DNA of 64,000 nucleotides from Chrysogorgia sp. JL179-B06 (GCA_035772405.1 JAYKKM010000011.1:186001-250000); one strand, 5' to 3'; shown: positions 50,270-63,663, counted from the stretch's first letter. Program-made: numbers and translations. Notes: generated from the sequence alone by a model not told the origin.

Positions 50270-51790
50270 AAAACCTCGACTGGTGAGTTTCAACAAGTGA
50301 CTGCACATAAGGTGGAGGGATTGCAGAGATGTTTGGTGCAATTCGCCTGGGATCCTCACTCAGAATACCAATTCTTTGGCTTACAGATGCATTAGAAGCT
50401 TCTTTCTTCTCAAACACCTTTCTTATCAGCCCTGGTATATAAGTGTAGGCCTTGGGTTCTAAAACTTTTGCTGGATGCCAATGTTTTGTTCGTTTGCTAA
50501 ATTTGCGTTCCCATCTATAAATACACAAACTTTTAAATAAGCACTTTACTCCCCCCCCCTTTATTTCTCCTCCCTAGCATACTTGTACATGTTGAACATC
50601 AGGAATGATGATATCCTTGTTATTGTACTTTTGGTAAATTACCAGGGTTGACCATCAGCTGTGCTGGGTTGACCATCAGCTGTGGAAGCTACTGCTCTGC
50701 CTCGGTGACAGTTGAAGTCTATGGCTGCCAGTTGGTTGCGCATTCGATACGACACAAATCTGTGGATGAAACAAACAAACATTAGATTAGGGCTAGCTAT
50801 TGGTGATACAGAAGAAAGTTTTGAGTATATTCATTCACCCACCTTTAAGAGTGTCGCTTTGGGGCATACATCAAAATGTGGTTGTGGAAAGACTCCAAAT
50901 ATCCTGTGTGTCTACATAAGAAATAGGAGTGAGTAAATTTATGCAAATTCAGCTAGAGATTTTCAAGAACTTACCTAAAGTTGGTGTAGTATGTGATGGT
51001 GTTCGTTTATCCAGAATAATCTTAGTTAATGCTTTGTGCGCTGGTGATTCCTTCTTTAGCCAGGGTTTGTTTCTTTCCGCCTCATTCAGGGGATCATGAG
51101 AGCATTTGCCACCATTTCTGCCTTCCTCCAATATCCACTCATGTTCGTTGACAATGTGATGTAGAATGCCTGTCCACATATCCTAAAAAATTTTTAGCAT
51201 CATTTTCACAATTATTTGAACAGTGCCAGAAATGGTTTCGTACAGATGGTGCCCAAACCAAAAGATCTTCACTGGGTCTAGACTTTGCAGCCTGTATTAG
51301 AGAATTGAAGAACAACATAAATATGACATAACTATGCAGGACTTTGTACCATGACACAGTAAAATGGTGGCCTAATTAATGGAACTTACAGCATTTATCT
51401 TCTTTGTAATGGATTTTCCTCAATGCCAAACATCATGCTGGTGTACAATGTCCTTATACTTTTCGGCTCGTTCTATAAGATTATATCATGCACATGATAT
51501 AAACTGCTACAACCACTTCATACATATACATGACATGTATTTATAATACAAAGTTTAATCATTGGTTGAAGTGTACATAGAATCGAAAAACTACTAGATA
51601 ATATCTCAAACAGTCGATTTGAAATATAATTTTGTTGGGAATTAGTTGTTCCATGTTCCACTTTCCAATGAAATCACATTGGTGCAATAAAGTACATGTA
51701 TTTATTTAATGTTTATTGATACTTACTCATTAAAGCTCCAATCTCAAGATGGCCATCGGTGACCACCTCCTTAATGAAAAATCTAACCAA
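50270..51790 (-). pseudogene. Relic of Kolobok-like transposase family
   Basis: Minus-strand blocks in order: KEVVTDGHLEIGALM (~51730-51775), YKDIVHQHDVWH followed by a TGA and GKSITKK (~51405-51470), WAPSVRNHFWHCS (~51220-51270), MWTGILHHIVNEHEW (~51130-51180), SPAHKALTKIILDKR (~51010-51060), and a tail WERKFSKRTKHWHPAKVLE (50460-50515). The DVWH...K and NHFW motifs are shared by a widespread animal transposase-like family that I place tentatively with Kolobok. The TGA indicates decay. Confidence 0.45.
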
Positions 51791-51965
51791 ATATCTGCCC
51801 AAAACATGCACTTGAAATTTTGACCTTTACTCCCTAATCGACCAAATCTGGAGGTGAAGATCCCCCTTGCAGTTCATGATGGCCATTGCACAGTATGGAA
51901 GCTTCCCTTTGAGATCAGCCAAGGAAGCATTGGTGGGCGGAATGGCAGCAGTGCTTGCAGCTTAA

Positions 51966-52284
51966 AGTGCCTATAACGTCTGTGGGGATTTAACATATTT
52001 GTAATCTATAGATTCTCCTGAGATAAATTGTAATATATCTTGTCAGCTGAAAATTTCATCTTAGACATTTTTGCTGTTAAAGTTGACGGAAATGACGTCA
52101 AATCTGGCATCTCTAAAGAGGTTTTCATGCAGACAGATTCCCGATTTGACGTAATTTCCGTCAACTTTAACAGCAAAAAAGTCTATGAAGATGAAATTTT
52201 CAGCTGACAAGATATATTACAATTTATCTCAGGATAATCCATAGATTACAAATATGTTAGATTCCCACAGACGTTATAGGCACT
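51966..52284. mobile_element. TTAA-flanked MITE with long inverted repeats
   Basis: AGTGCCTATAACGTCTGTGG and its inverse form the ends; arms of ~150 bp face each other around a short centre. TTAA flanks both sides (51962-51965, 52285-52288), as for piggyBac-class insertions. Confidence 0.75.
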
Positions 52285-52288
52285 TTAA

Positions 52289-55216
52289 TCGGTCATGTGG
52301 TGCAGGCACAGCAGATTCCATTTCCAAGTATATATTGGTTTCTGGTTCCCCTGTGTGTCAAACTTCTTGTTAGTTGCATGGAGTTCACGACGACTTTCGT
52401 GCGAACTTGCCATCTCGTTACCTATCGATAGCAGAAGCATGTGACATGTTATCAGGAGTCATACCATTGATTCCTGAATATCCCTTACATGTACGCCTAA
52501 CGGACGTTTACCGTTGTCTGCTGTTGCAGCACAACTTGAAAGACTAGTTAGAAAAATAGCTTTTGTTACTATTTACAACAAGTCTTCTGTGTTCATTTTA
52601 CGTCCAGCTTCGACATCTTCCAAACGGTGCAGTGATAATTGAAGGCAGTTGTAACTTAATTCAAGAATTTTAACATTTTGTGGGATCTCCAAGAACTACA
52701 GTACAGCCTAGAAGTAACCTAACGAAAACCTAGGTCGAACCTAGGTTGAACCTTGGTGCAACCTAGGCTCCACCTAGGTCTCACCCTGGTCTAACCTAGG
52801 TTTAACCTTCCACAAGCAAGCGCGGTTCGTACGTCGGAAATTATACGACACGTTCCGGAACGAGTAGCTTTTTCCAAAGTTTGGCGTCCTTTGGCCATTT
52901 GAAAAAACCGCGTCATGCCACAAGGTTCACCCCATCGTTTCGTAAATAATGGAGAAATTATCGCAATACGCCAGGGAACGAATTGTATCGCTTTGGTCTT
53001 CATCAGTTCCGATAACAAAAATCGCGATCATCCTTGCATGAATCGGCTTTAAATTTCATATCTTTCTCGGTATCGACCAAATGGTGGGAATCTACGAGAT
53101 GCGCCACGTAGTTGAAGAAAACCGCTTTTGAAAAAGGAACACTTGAAATTCATCGAGGAAACAATGAAAGCGAATGAGGAATTAACATCTGCTGAAAATA
53201 AATATCAAACTGGTGGATGAATGTGCCGTCGATGTCTCACAATCAATAATTTGTCGAGTCAGACGCGAGCAGCTTGGTTGGAGGCATTAACATTCGCGTT
53301 ATTGCCAGTTTGTTCGAGAGCCAAACAAAATAAAGAGCTTGTTCTGTTTGAATGTCTTAGCGGTAAAAGACGCGTTTGAGGACGTCATTTTTAAACGGAC
53401 GAGACTAGTGTCCAAATCGAACAATATGCACGTGCATATTATAGTGTGCACTGGCAAATATCACTAGCAAACTGAACAATGACCTGTTTCAATCGTCGAA
53501 CTTCTCATGTGCCGAACATTAGGTTCAACCATGCTGATTAATATTAATATCAAAATATTATCGCAAGGCATAACAAATATTCTTGTAACGAATAAATCAC
53601 CTAAGCGCAGCGCTTAGGTCAATATATTGTTCTTGTTAAAGCGGCTTTTTGTTTACATTCGTATTTGGTTCGTATTCAGTTACCGACAGCCGGTCATCTG
53701 AATTTATAAGCATATCAACAGGAGGGATTTATATACACGCTACTATTAAAACTTTAATACCTTCAGGCGATGCTTTGGACGTCCCTTTCGTTTTCCTTGG
53801 GTACCTTCTTTACAGAAACCTTAGCATTCTTTTATGATATATGTAGTGCTATGAATAAGAACAGTGTGACACCTCGCGGGCACAGAATAATAATCAAATT
53901 CCGGTGGATTTGTGCACTTTTCAGTATTTCGAATGAAAAAACGCAAATGGTGTGCATATAGTGCATTGACAAACGGGGAATTGTGATTATCATGTTTAAC
54001 AATGAAGCATTTTTCGCGTGGGCTAAAATGTCCTTCAAGCGTTTGGTTGTTTGTCAGAGTTGAATAGGTTGTGGCAAATGGGGCCAAACCGCTAACGTCG
54101 ATTTAAATAACAATAGCTTCAGATTTTTTGCTGTGCGAAGTACAAATACAACGGAACATCCGAAGCACGAAAACTGAACCGACAGTAAAGTGAAAAGGTG
54201 ATTAACTGCCAAATGGCAACGAAATACTGACATTTCTGCGAGCGGAGCCCTAGATCAGAGTAATCACTGAAGGCCTCTGCACACACATAAATTAGTCAGT
54301 TCGCCACACAAAGTCAGTTCGCTACAACTCATCATTTATTAAAAAACAATCAACTTGATTTGTTTAATACGTATTTACTAAACAGATCACCTCAAATAAT
54401 GACAGTGTAAGAGCGTTATAAATCTTAGATGGAATCTAAGCGATGACTCACAGAGATGCCGTCCATCGCCAATGCGCTCTGCCATTAATGCTCTCCAGCC
54501 ATCCATCGGAATCGCCAACGCGCTTTCGGTGATATATATTCCGCTTTCCGTTTGTGTGTAGCGAACTGACTTTATGTGTGTGTGACTCTAGGTTTAGCAA
54601 AACCGACCGGTTACCTCCGTTACGGACCGGTTACCTCCAAATGTCACGGGGTTTTAAACGCGCGTTCGGAAGTTCGTTGGCATTCGACATTTATATGCCT
54701 AGTTCCAAATCTAAAACTGATCACGGCCGAGAAAAGAATGACACAATGCGGAACTTCTAATCGTCTGAAAGTAAACTGAAACCGACAGATCGTGATTTTG
54801 GATATTGGTGGTGCCATTTGCCACAAACTACAACTCCAAACCATATTCCAAACGCCGATCACTGTGTCTTTAACGCAAAATCTTTCAAGGAGATTGTAGC
54901 CCACGCGAAAACTATTCATTCCTTTATAATAATCTTGTGATTTTGGTTGGTTTCACAAATCAAAAGTCCGCTGTTTACACAGCACTCTACTTTTTACACC
55001 GAGAGTAATATTTGATTTTGGACGGCATACTGTCATACTGTTATTGACATACGCGCGTTACTGAATAGTCGGACAAGGTCGGAACCCGAAGTGTTTAGTC
55101 AACGTAGTTTTTCTCATGCGGTTGGTTTTGTCGACCGCAACCTCACCGCCAATCCACCACAACCTCACCGCTAAATGACCGCAACCGCAGTGTTAGGTTA
55201 TTTCTAGGCAGTACTG
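52289..55216. other. No supported gene; minor repeats
   Basis: Contains a run of CCTAGG-centred degenerate repeats (52715-52805) and an inverted pair GTCAGTTCGC(C/T)ACA / TGTAGCGAACTGAC around 54285-54575. A 75-residue minus-strand frame at 52791-53018 is unrecognised. Confidence 0.4.
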
Positions 55217-55352
55217 TATTGGATTCATCTTCGCCCAATATTACAAAATATTTAAATCTCGACTTGCAAAATTAGGCTCGACCTTCGGTCTCGTCCAATA
55301 TTGAATTCTCGACTTAAATATTTTGTAATATTGGGCTCAGAGAAATCCAATA
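55217..55352. mobile_element. 136-bp MITE, copy 1
   Basis: Ends TATTGGATTC and AAATCCAATA are inverted, and an inner pair CCCAATATTACAAAATATTTAA is also inverted. An inverted copy lies at 63538-63663. Confidence 0.7.
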
Positions 55353-55648
55353 AGTAATAATATATTTTTATAGGTCCACCTGATCTTGAACCAGTATTTG
55401 GTGAATTTGTTTTTGATCAAAATGTACAGGAGGGGTTCACCAAGTCTATTATGCATATATTTTCATCATGTATGTATTCAACCTTCAATATGTAGCTTTA
55501 CCATGTAGCTTTTGGTTTTAAACCATTGAAACAATAATAAAAATATTTTGTTCATGTATATTTTGTTCATTACACAATGTATACAAGTGTGGATACAATT
55601 ATAGTAGAATAATATACATATATATATACTTACAATGATTTTTTATAG

Positions 55649-57315
55649 GACAAGAAGCACCATCAAGACCCCCCCCAAGCCAGCATTCCCATCATGGCTG
55701 ATTACACGCAAGTTAACACACAAACACTGAGGACATTTGTGTGTGCAGCTGCAGTGCAAGGGTCAGCAACGGCTGGTATGTATAATTACTTTAGCTGTGG
55801 CATAATCAAAGCCACCTGATCATTGTTCCCATTTGTGCTTGAGATTATCTTATTACATTTCAGGATCCCATATTAAATGGAATGAGTTGGATTCCAAACC
55901 TGGATGGTGGCCCGCTGAGGTTGTTTGGAGAAATCCAAACAACAAGTCCAAAGCTGGTCCAAAAATGAAGTCAAAAGAGCTGCATTTAATTTTGTCCAGC
56001 TACAGGGACTGGCACATTGCAAGTCAACCCTTATTGCTCCATGATCACCTAGACCATCATGATGACCCAAACCCTCGTGATGACCCAGACCCTCGTGATG
56101 ACCCAGACCCTCGTGATGACCCAGACCCTCGTGATGACCCAGACCCTCGTGATGACCCAGACCCTCGTGATGACCCAGACCCTCGTGATGACCCAGACCC
56201 TCGTGATGACCCAGACCCTCGTGATGACCCAGACCCTCGTGATGACCCAGACCCTCGTGATGACCCAGAGCCTCGTGATCACCCAGACCCTCGTGATCAC
56301 CCAGACCCTCGTGATCACCCAGACCCTCGTGATCACCCAGACCCTCGTGATCACCCAGACCCTCGTGATCACCCAGACCCTCGTGATCACCCAGACCCTC
56401 GTGATCACCCAGACCCTCGTGATCACCCAGACCCTCGTGATCACCCAGACCCTCGTGATCACCCAGACCCTCGTGATCACCCAGACCCTCGTGATCACCC
56501 AGACCCTCGTGATCACCCAGACCCTCGTGATCACCCAGACCCTCGTGATCACCCAGACCCTCAATATCAACGGCAAGACCCCTTCAGTTCTGTAGCAGCT
56601 GAATGCAAACTGTCGGAGGAAGAGACCACATTTATACAAAACATCATGACTATGGATGATGGTCCAGATGTATGTATGAATTAGTTTTCCTTTTTTTCTG
56701 TGCACGAGTGTTGGGAATTGCCTCCCTATGCATGTCACAACAACGCACAAATCACAGTCTGGTTTTGTTCGAACTTCTATTATATTAAACTCACTATAAC
56801 TCACTAAATATTTTTCCCTCCAACTCACTGAAAATTTCACTCGCAAAACGTGCACCGTCAGACACCAAGTCATGCCGTTTGACAAAAACAAGATACAATA
56901 TTTAAATGCAAAGTTCATACGGCACTGACGTGTTGATATATAAACCAACTTATTAATTATCCCTAATTATCCCTAACTTATATATTAATTCCTTATAGTT
57001 TGACAAATTAATGGTATCCTCGACCATTATTGTTTCAATGTACTGCTCATTTTTCTTCTAATGCTATTGCCTTGCTGTAAAGGATTACCTTGCCCTAATT
57101 AAGAATTTTTAAACTTAATTTTGCTCTTTTATCCATCAGATTTCAAATGACTTTTTGAGTGAGGAGTGGTGCATTAATCTATTAAAGATATGCAATAAGA
57201 TGTCATGGAGAGCTCTTACAATTTGTGCTCTAAGCATTCTTACAAAGCTCTGCCCTTCTAACGAATTAATGCTTGAAGCACATGCTCATGATTATGTTGG
57301 TGTGGATAGACTTGA
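55649..57315 (+). CDS. Spliced gene of unknown family with an 18-bp coding minisatellite
   Basis: Three exons join in phase: 55649-55775 (TATAG acceptor, CTG|GTATGT), 55864-56669 (TTTCAG, GAT|GTATGT) and 57140-~57315 (CATCAG). Readable blocks are MADYTQVNTQTLRTFVCAAA, GSHIKWNELDSKPGWWPAEV, KMKSKELHLILSSYRDWHIA, then ~28 hexapeptide repeats (PRDDPD then PRDHPD), LSEEETTFIQNIMTMDD, and EEWCINLLKICNKMSWRALT...LCPSNELMLEAHAHDYVGVD. The GWWP and YRDWH blocks recall multicopy cnidarian genes of unknown function. The 3' end runs into a microsatellite with no clear donor, so the gene may be truncated. It is convergent with gene B. Confidence 0.55.
56061..56562. repeat. 18-bp coding minisatellite in two sequence blocks
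   Basis: About 28 copies of GACCCTCGTGATGACCCA. The first dozen or so have GATGAC (Asp-Asp), the rest GATCAC (Asp-His), with a sharp switch near 56270-56280 where one unit reads GAGCCT. Length is a multiple of three, so the frame stays open, and several other frames are open as by-products. Confidence 0.95.
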
Positions 57316-57360
57316 TAAGAGGTGCTTTATTACTGTATATACAGTATATATATACAGTAC

Positions 57361-57590
<230 letters not shown>

Positions 57591-57602
57591 TATACGAAAG
57601 CC

Positions 57603-60600
57603 TGCCCTTACTATCGCTTATTAATCCGTTAAAGCCTTCGTCCAGAGCGTCTTTTGGAATTTTTACCCCTTTGGCATTCTTCATCTTCCCTGGTATCCTT
57701 TTGATGATATCGTCGAGCAATGTATCTGTTTGGGTAGCAAATGGCATAGGCTGACTGTAGGCATTTATTACTTATTAGGCACATATTTTCACGCTCCTCT
57801 TTCATTTCCTATACAAAAATAAAGGGAAACTGGTTCGATTCTCGTGAGGGGATGAGAAATTTTACATCATGGGGGGTAAGCTTGATACGCATGCACATTC
57901 GTTAAAATAATAAATTAAACATGTATTAATATAGAGCCAAATAGTATATTAATTAACACTGCACAACAGAAAGTAGATCACCTTGCGTGTAAGGTTAGTA
58001 AAATCGTCTAAAACTGCGACTTGTGACTCCTCACTGTCACTGATGGATTTAACCAAGATAATACCTTTTTCGAAAAGGAAAACATTTTAGTCCATTTCAC
58101 GGCATGGAACCACTGCCAGCCAAATCTCTAGACATTACAACCCATCAAATAAGACTAATTATGTATAGACACTAAGGGTGTATATGTTATTTTTGTGAGT
58201 GTGTAATTATTTCTCATACTCAACGCTCTGCCAACTGAGCCACGGAGGCAGTTGATTAGAGCGTGTCAGGAGTTCCAAATTCTAATATATGTTTGAATGG
58301 TGGTAATCATGCCGTCTTTATATAGACTTAGTTGATTTGTATATATACGTCCAGATAATTACATAAAATTCGTGTGTTAGCTGCCAAAATAAATATGACA
58401 GTCATCGTAAGTCATGGTAAGTTCGCTCGCAACGTTAGTGAACACTATTTATAGGGCTTGTTAGACTTGTTAGTGATTAAAGAGTATAATTTTAGTCACT
58501 AATCGCAAAAGAAAGAGAGCTGTTTGCAAACGGGAATAACGAACATGCATGCAGTCAACTTGTTTTTATAACTAATGAAAAAATATTAATTTATAACATA
58601 CGCTTTGATCTTTCTTTATTTTGTCCACTATGTTTTTTTGTAGACGGTTGAGAAAAGCTGCCTCGATTTTGTTTTCTCTTGCGTGGGCACGGGCTTGATT
58701 CAAAATCAGTGACTTTAGGTCGTTTTCACAACCCACCGTTTTGTGAAGCTATATAAATTAATATGTTTAACATAATTAATTTATTATGTTATTGGCATAA
58801 CCAAAGAAAAGAATAAGAGATTATTTACCAAGAACGAGGTCTGTATGGGAAATATGAGGTCTTGACAGTAAGGACCTAGCAGCAAGCGAGGTTCGTACAA
58901 AAAAGACTGAAGTCTGATATTTTGCCGTACAGACAGAGTCAACGATGTTAATAAATCGTTTATTACATGGCTATTCAAGTTTTTCGATAGAATATTTTGT
59001 ATCAAAATTAGTGTGAAACATTAGAAATTCACACCAGCAAAATCAACATCTGGGACAGCGGTCCGGCACGGAAAAAGACCGGATACGCATTTTTACGGAT
59101 ATTACAAAGCGGTCCGGCACGGAAAAAGACCGGATACGCATTTTTACGGATCGTGTGTTGACCAATCAGAACTCAGGATATTACAAAGCCATCTAATAAT
59201 ACGTTATACTAACTTAACATGGATAATACAACTTACCAAATGATACGTAAATAATATCAGAGCAATTCCTTTATACCATCTTTGTTGTTGGTCAGGAATA
59301 ACGACATGCAACAACGCTTGTACAATCAATCTTGCCCGAGCCTCTAGCTCCCTCCAAATGTGGCCAGCTTTAATCACCCAAGATACAAATAGCCCCTAAG
59401 AAAGTATAAATAATATAAATATACAATCGTTAATTGGATGTTGTTCCTTTTACAAATGATGCTGCTAAAAGTAAATAATGGAAGTATATATTTGCATCAG
59501 TGGAAGTAATAAAATAAGTTATTAAACAAATGTTTACCTTGTTCTCAGCTATTAGAGGCGCTAATTCAGTGTGGATGATAATATCGTTTGCCGCAGTAAA
59601 GTCTTCGTCTTTTTGAAATTGTATGCGAATCACCCTCCCTTTAATTCTGTAAATATGAAATAATATAGTTAAGTATATCATATCACTATAACTATTTCAT
59701 TATTTTAATCTTAATCTTGATCTCCACCTTGATATCGATATAATCAGGAACCAAAACAATTTCTGCCAGTTTATGTTCTTTTTAGCAATTATAAAAAATT
59801 AGGACTACCGAACTAGAGTGAGATAAATAGAAGCTCTTTTAACCAATATGTAATGATATTTTACATGGTTAACATTGTTTTTTATAAGTATGGGCTAAGT
59901 ATTTCTTTTCAAAATAATTCAAATTTGTCCTGGTACCGTCATTCACTGGATCAGACTAGAAATGGTGCGCCCTAATTTGTTATTTTACTCTGGAGACTCT
60001 TGCGCCTTAATGCGCTAAACATGTTCTACTTTCCTGTCTAAATTTCTTTCACTTTTATCAAAATTTTCTTCACATTTTCTTTCTCTGCTACAGTGCTACT
60101 GGAACTTGAAATATTTTCTGGGAACCCAAAAATTTTCTGGTCCCATAGTCCGATACATTTTCCACCCCTGTCGAGTGCGGATGCACGCTGAAAGTTAAAC
60201 AGATAGTTTATGATAGAGAAAACCCCTAGGGTGTATAGCGGAATAACCATCACCGTAACATCAATTATCACATTATAAATTCACTTCTAACTGTTGAACA
60301 CACTTATTGATGAAGCACTATTCCTACTCCGAATTACCTGTCCAATTCTTTTTCGTTGGATGTCATAAGGACACTCCCCTTTGGTGCACTGATTCCTGTC
60401 TGGTTAGAGCCTTGCACCAATCCACCATGTGCTTGTAGGAGAAACTCAACCAGTGCATTGGTCATCTTTGGATCATCGATCATTATGACCATTGATGTCG
60501 TTGATAAGCTTTCCAGCATGACTTTTCTGTATCGAAAAATATTGCAGCTTAGCGTTAGTATTATATCGCTAATTATGTTGAAATCCGCGGCATTTAGGTA

Positions 60601-61209
60601 TAAAATAAAATATACCGCCAACTTACATAGAAGCCCCAGAAATCGTTTCGTCACCACCAGAAAGAAGCAAGGGGTGTTGACTTTGCGCAACGCCTTGTCC
60701 TTTTGCTATAAGTCGCAGTGTGAAAGATTTCCCCACGTTTTTGGCTGGAGGGTAGAGCAATCCAATATTTCCTTCTTCTATAAATATGAAAGAAAAAAAT
60801 CACATGCAAATATAATAGTTTAGTACTAATAGTTTAGTACTAAGCTGTCGAGACATCAAAGATGTCAGTGTGAAAATATATATACAATGGTTTTTTTATT
60901 ATGGATATATTCGTGTTTTTATTAAAAATTTGATATATTGTAATTTACAGTTTATTAAATCACTCGAGCCAAGGGTCTATACTGCAGGCAAGAATTATTA
61001 AGAGTCTTAATTCATTACCTGAATTGTTTTTCTCCAACGTGGTTACACGAAGAAGCCACGATAATGTAAAACAAACAGCTAATTTCAAAGCGATTGCGTT
61101 TTGTCCAAAATTCGTTGACAGTTCCAAAAGCCTAAAAATAATATACTATGTTATGTTACTAATACACATATATACACACACACACATACACATACATATA
61201 CACACACAC

Positions 61210-61249
<40 letters not shown>

Positions 61250-62710
61250 AAAGGATTTTATGGTGAGGGAAAATTTCGAGTGTTGGAATACATACATTTT
61301 AAGACCAAACCGGGACCAGTTGCAAAAAATGCAACTTGAAGGCCTTCCGGCTGGGAATTGAACCCGCGACCCTGCGATGCTAATGCAGTGCTCTGACCAC
61401 TTAGCTACGGAAGCCGTTGCCGAGAGCCTAGTCACGACTTCTGTATATATGGTGGTGGTAATGCCGGGATAAAATGGTGAGGGAAAATTTCGAGTGTTGG
61501 AATACATACATCCTTTCAACATGTAGTTTGATCGAGTGAAATGCCAAATATTACCTATATATATATATATATATGTTGTATACTCTGAGTTTCACGCTAT
61601 ATGCGATCTTCAGGCAAGATCGCATATAGCGTGAAACTCAGAGTAGCAACAGCATTCGACCTCAATTATGATTCCGCTCTACCTATACATATGGTATTGA
61701 GCGCTCTTAAACGTTACGACAACTTAGTGATTTTATTTTCACATACTATTTTTGGTATATATATATATATATATATATTGCAGTGTGTGTGTGTTATTAT
61801 GTGGAGGTGGAAATTTTACTTCGGTAATGAATAACAGAATAAAGGATGTTCTCCGAGTGAACACCATACCATGCAAGTATAGAAAATTACTTGACCGGTG
61901 GTTTGTTCACTCGGATAACATCGCGTAGCTTTATAAGTAATTATTATATAATTTTTTTATAAATTTAATAACATTGATATGTCAACAATCTCATAACATT
62001 GATAAGTTATCAACCTGATGAATATTAAACTTTACCAATGATGATTAAAATGACTAGTGAGTAGTGAAGATATCTCTCACGTAATTAAAAGTTTTCCCAC
62101 TTATTTTCATTGAATCTATATAATAAAAGAAAATTACACGGTGATTTAAAAATATTAGTTTTATCTTCTCGTAGCAAAAACAATATTTTACTCATTTACT
62201 CAGGTTTATTCCTAAAATATTGTTTTCACCATTCGAAGATAATATTCATATCTTCGCAACACCGTGTAACACCCTCTATATATTACGAGTAATATAATAA
62301 TATAATAAGTTATTACCAGAAGGCCTAATATCCCGGAGGTTTTTTCCAGCAAACCTACTAGCTTGCCCCTTATCGACAGCAAGTAGAAGATTTCCCACGA
62401 CAGCTATTTCCAGTGTGTGCTCCTGGAGTCTATAATATTTGTTGTGGATGTTTATATCGTGGCCCAGATGCTTCGCCAACCAACCAAGCTCCGTTTGGTT
62501 CGTATCTACCAGTTGTGACACTGTTGCCACATATTTTCGCAACTTGGTGGATGTGATCAATTTTGGTTTTTGCAGTTCGACATGTCATTCCCCTTATACA
62601 ATTAAGCGACACAGCGTTGTTAATGGCAAAAACATGGTCGTCGTTGCTGTTTGCCTTGTCTCTTGTTTGGTTTAGAAGCGTAATTGCTTCTTTCACCTCT
62701 GGCGTCAGGA
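57603..62710 (-). CDS. Gene B: spliced tyrosine-recombinase-like + SF3/AAA-like ATPase gene
   Basis: Exons on the minus strand: recombinase-like 62317-62710; 61019-61131; P-loop 60627-60777; Walker B 60338-60526; 59538-59646; 59237-59395; 58829-~59012; 58602-58748; and likely 57982-58064 and ~57603-57754. From 61131 to 58602 the acceptors, donors and phases agree (split codons rebuild the expected residues), giving an open frame of about 290 codons. Motifs: NVGKSFTLRLIA (Walker A), SMVIMIDDP (Walker B), GSVLMTSNEKELDR (motif C) and KGRVIRIQF. The recombinase exon does not join directly in phase, so a linker exon like gene A's is missing or unrecognised. Role unknown; possibly a mobile-element-derived replicase/recombinase. 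Confidence 0.65.
59057..59150. repeat. Tandem 52-bp duplication
   Basis: GCGGTCCGGCACGGAAAAAG...TTTTTACGGA occurs twice (59057-59098 and 59109-59150), spaced by ATATTACAAA. It lies in a gene B intron. Confidence 0.8.
60338..60526 (-). CDS. Gene B exon with Walker B and SF3-like motif C
   Basis: Encodes MLESLSTTSMVIMIDDPKMT, FLLQAHGGLVQGSNQTG and GSVLMTSNEKELD. Two acidic residues follow a hydrophobic strand (Walker B), and a strand ending in TSN fits motif C of superfamily 3 helicases. Acceptor ATACAG, donor CAG|GTAATT. The split Arg codon at its end is completed by the next exon. Confidence 0.7.
60627..60777 (-). CDS. Gene B P-loop exon
   Basis: Encodes GNIGLLYPPAKNVGKSFTLR then LIAKGQGVAQSQHPLLLSGG. 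GKS is preceded by PPAKNV rather than a Gly-rich loop, an unusual Walker A. Acceptor TTATAG, donor AT|GTAAGT. Confidence 0.7.
61341..61415 (-). repeat. tRNA-Ala-like sequence between 39-bp direct repeats
   Basis: On the minus strand GGCTTCCGTAGCTAAGTGG...GGTTCAATTCCC has A and B boxes and a TTAGCAT loop (AGC anticodon), but the T and acceptor stems are mispaired. Direct repeats AATGGTGAGGGAAAATTTCG... flank it at ~61259-61297 and 61473-61511. Likely a SINE. Confidence 0.55.
61582..61644. repeat. Perfect 29-bp hairpin
   Basis: ACTCTGAGTTTCACGCTATA... (61582-61610) is followed by CAGGC and its exact reverse complement (61616-61644). It sits between two TA microsatellites in the proposed intron of gene B. 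Confidence 0.85.
62317..62710 (-). CDS. Gene B tyrosine-recombinase-like domain
   Basis: Two blocks: VPVILTPEVKEAITLLNQTR...DDHVFAINNAVSLNCIRG, then, in a shifted frame, TSTKLRKYVATVSQLVDTNQ, LGWLAKHLGHDINIHNKYYR and LLLAVDKGQASRFAGKNLRD. LGH and the following Tyr fit the C-terminal catalytic box of tyrosine recombinases. The shift near 62575, with about nine residues missing compared with the family pattern as I recall it, suggests a deletion, so this domain may be inactive. Confidence 0.55.
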
Positions 62711-62751
62711 TTACTGGCACTTTCGCAGAATTTCTACCATGTCAAACCTAG

Positions 62752-63537
62752 ACAATGCATGTTAAAAATTAGTAAAACGTAATCGTAAACCTTGTTTGCC
62801 TCAAGGAAAAAATCTAATTAATATGTCTTCAAGTCAATATTTAAGAATTTGTAAAATTACGTAATGCTGCACAAAGGAATATGATCGAGGATTTTTTATT
62901 TTTTCGTTAAATCATGGATGACTCAAGATATATATTAGGAAACTAGCTGACGTCAACAAGTACGAATATGTTTTTTTGAATGATTTATATAGTGTTTGTT
63001 GTCGATTCCTAGTTAAAAAGTCATTCTAGCATTCTGATTGTTCGCTCAGCGGTAAATCGTAGGTCAAAAGGAGATTCCGATTTTTTGCTGATGAAATATT
63101 TTGACGGATGTTTTCTAGGCAGTAGTGGGATTGTTTTGTGGGTTTGTATGTTTATTTGTTTGTTAACTCCGACCGACGTACGGATGTCTTAAAATCCGGT
63201 TTGAACATCCGTGTAGGCGGTTGTGAGAATTTCGACAAGAGGACAAGTCAATAACTTTAAAGGGAAATAGATGCGGTTTTTTACCGAGAACATGCATGGA
63301 TAGAAACAATCAGCTTGTGGAAAATAATCATTGGTAATGGTATTGGTAATTTGAGGAAAAGTATATACGCGTAATTAAATATATTCGCCTTTAAATAATT
63401 GTCACTGTCTGGATATGACTGCCGGTTTGTGTAATAATCCCGAAATTATTATGCACTAGTCAATTGAAACTACGGACCCCCGACCCCAAGGACTATGTCG
63501 GGATTTTAACATTTTTACAGTAGTACTTATTGGATTC
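62752..63537. other. No gene seen
   Basis: AT-rich sequence without recognisable coding or repeat structure. Confidence 0.35.
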
Positions 63538-63663
63538 CTCTGAGCCCAATATTACAAAATATTTAAGTCAATAATTCAATATTGGGTGAGACCGAAGGTC
63601 GAGCCTAATATTGTAAATCGAGACTTAAATATTTTGTAATATTGGGCGAAGATGAATCCAATA
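63538..63663. mobile_element. MITE, copy 2 (inverted relative to copy 1)
   Basis: TATTGGATTC and GAATCCAATA ends with the same inner CCCAATATTACAAAATATTTAA pair as 55217-55352, but in opposite orientation. Confidence 0.7.

Noticed and set aside
56049..56948. 299-residue minus-strand and 178-residue plus-strand frames (VWVITR / TLVMTQ repeats)
   Set aside because: By-products of the 18-bp minisatellite read in other frames.
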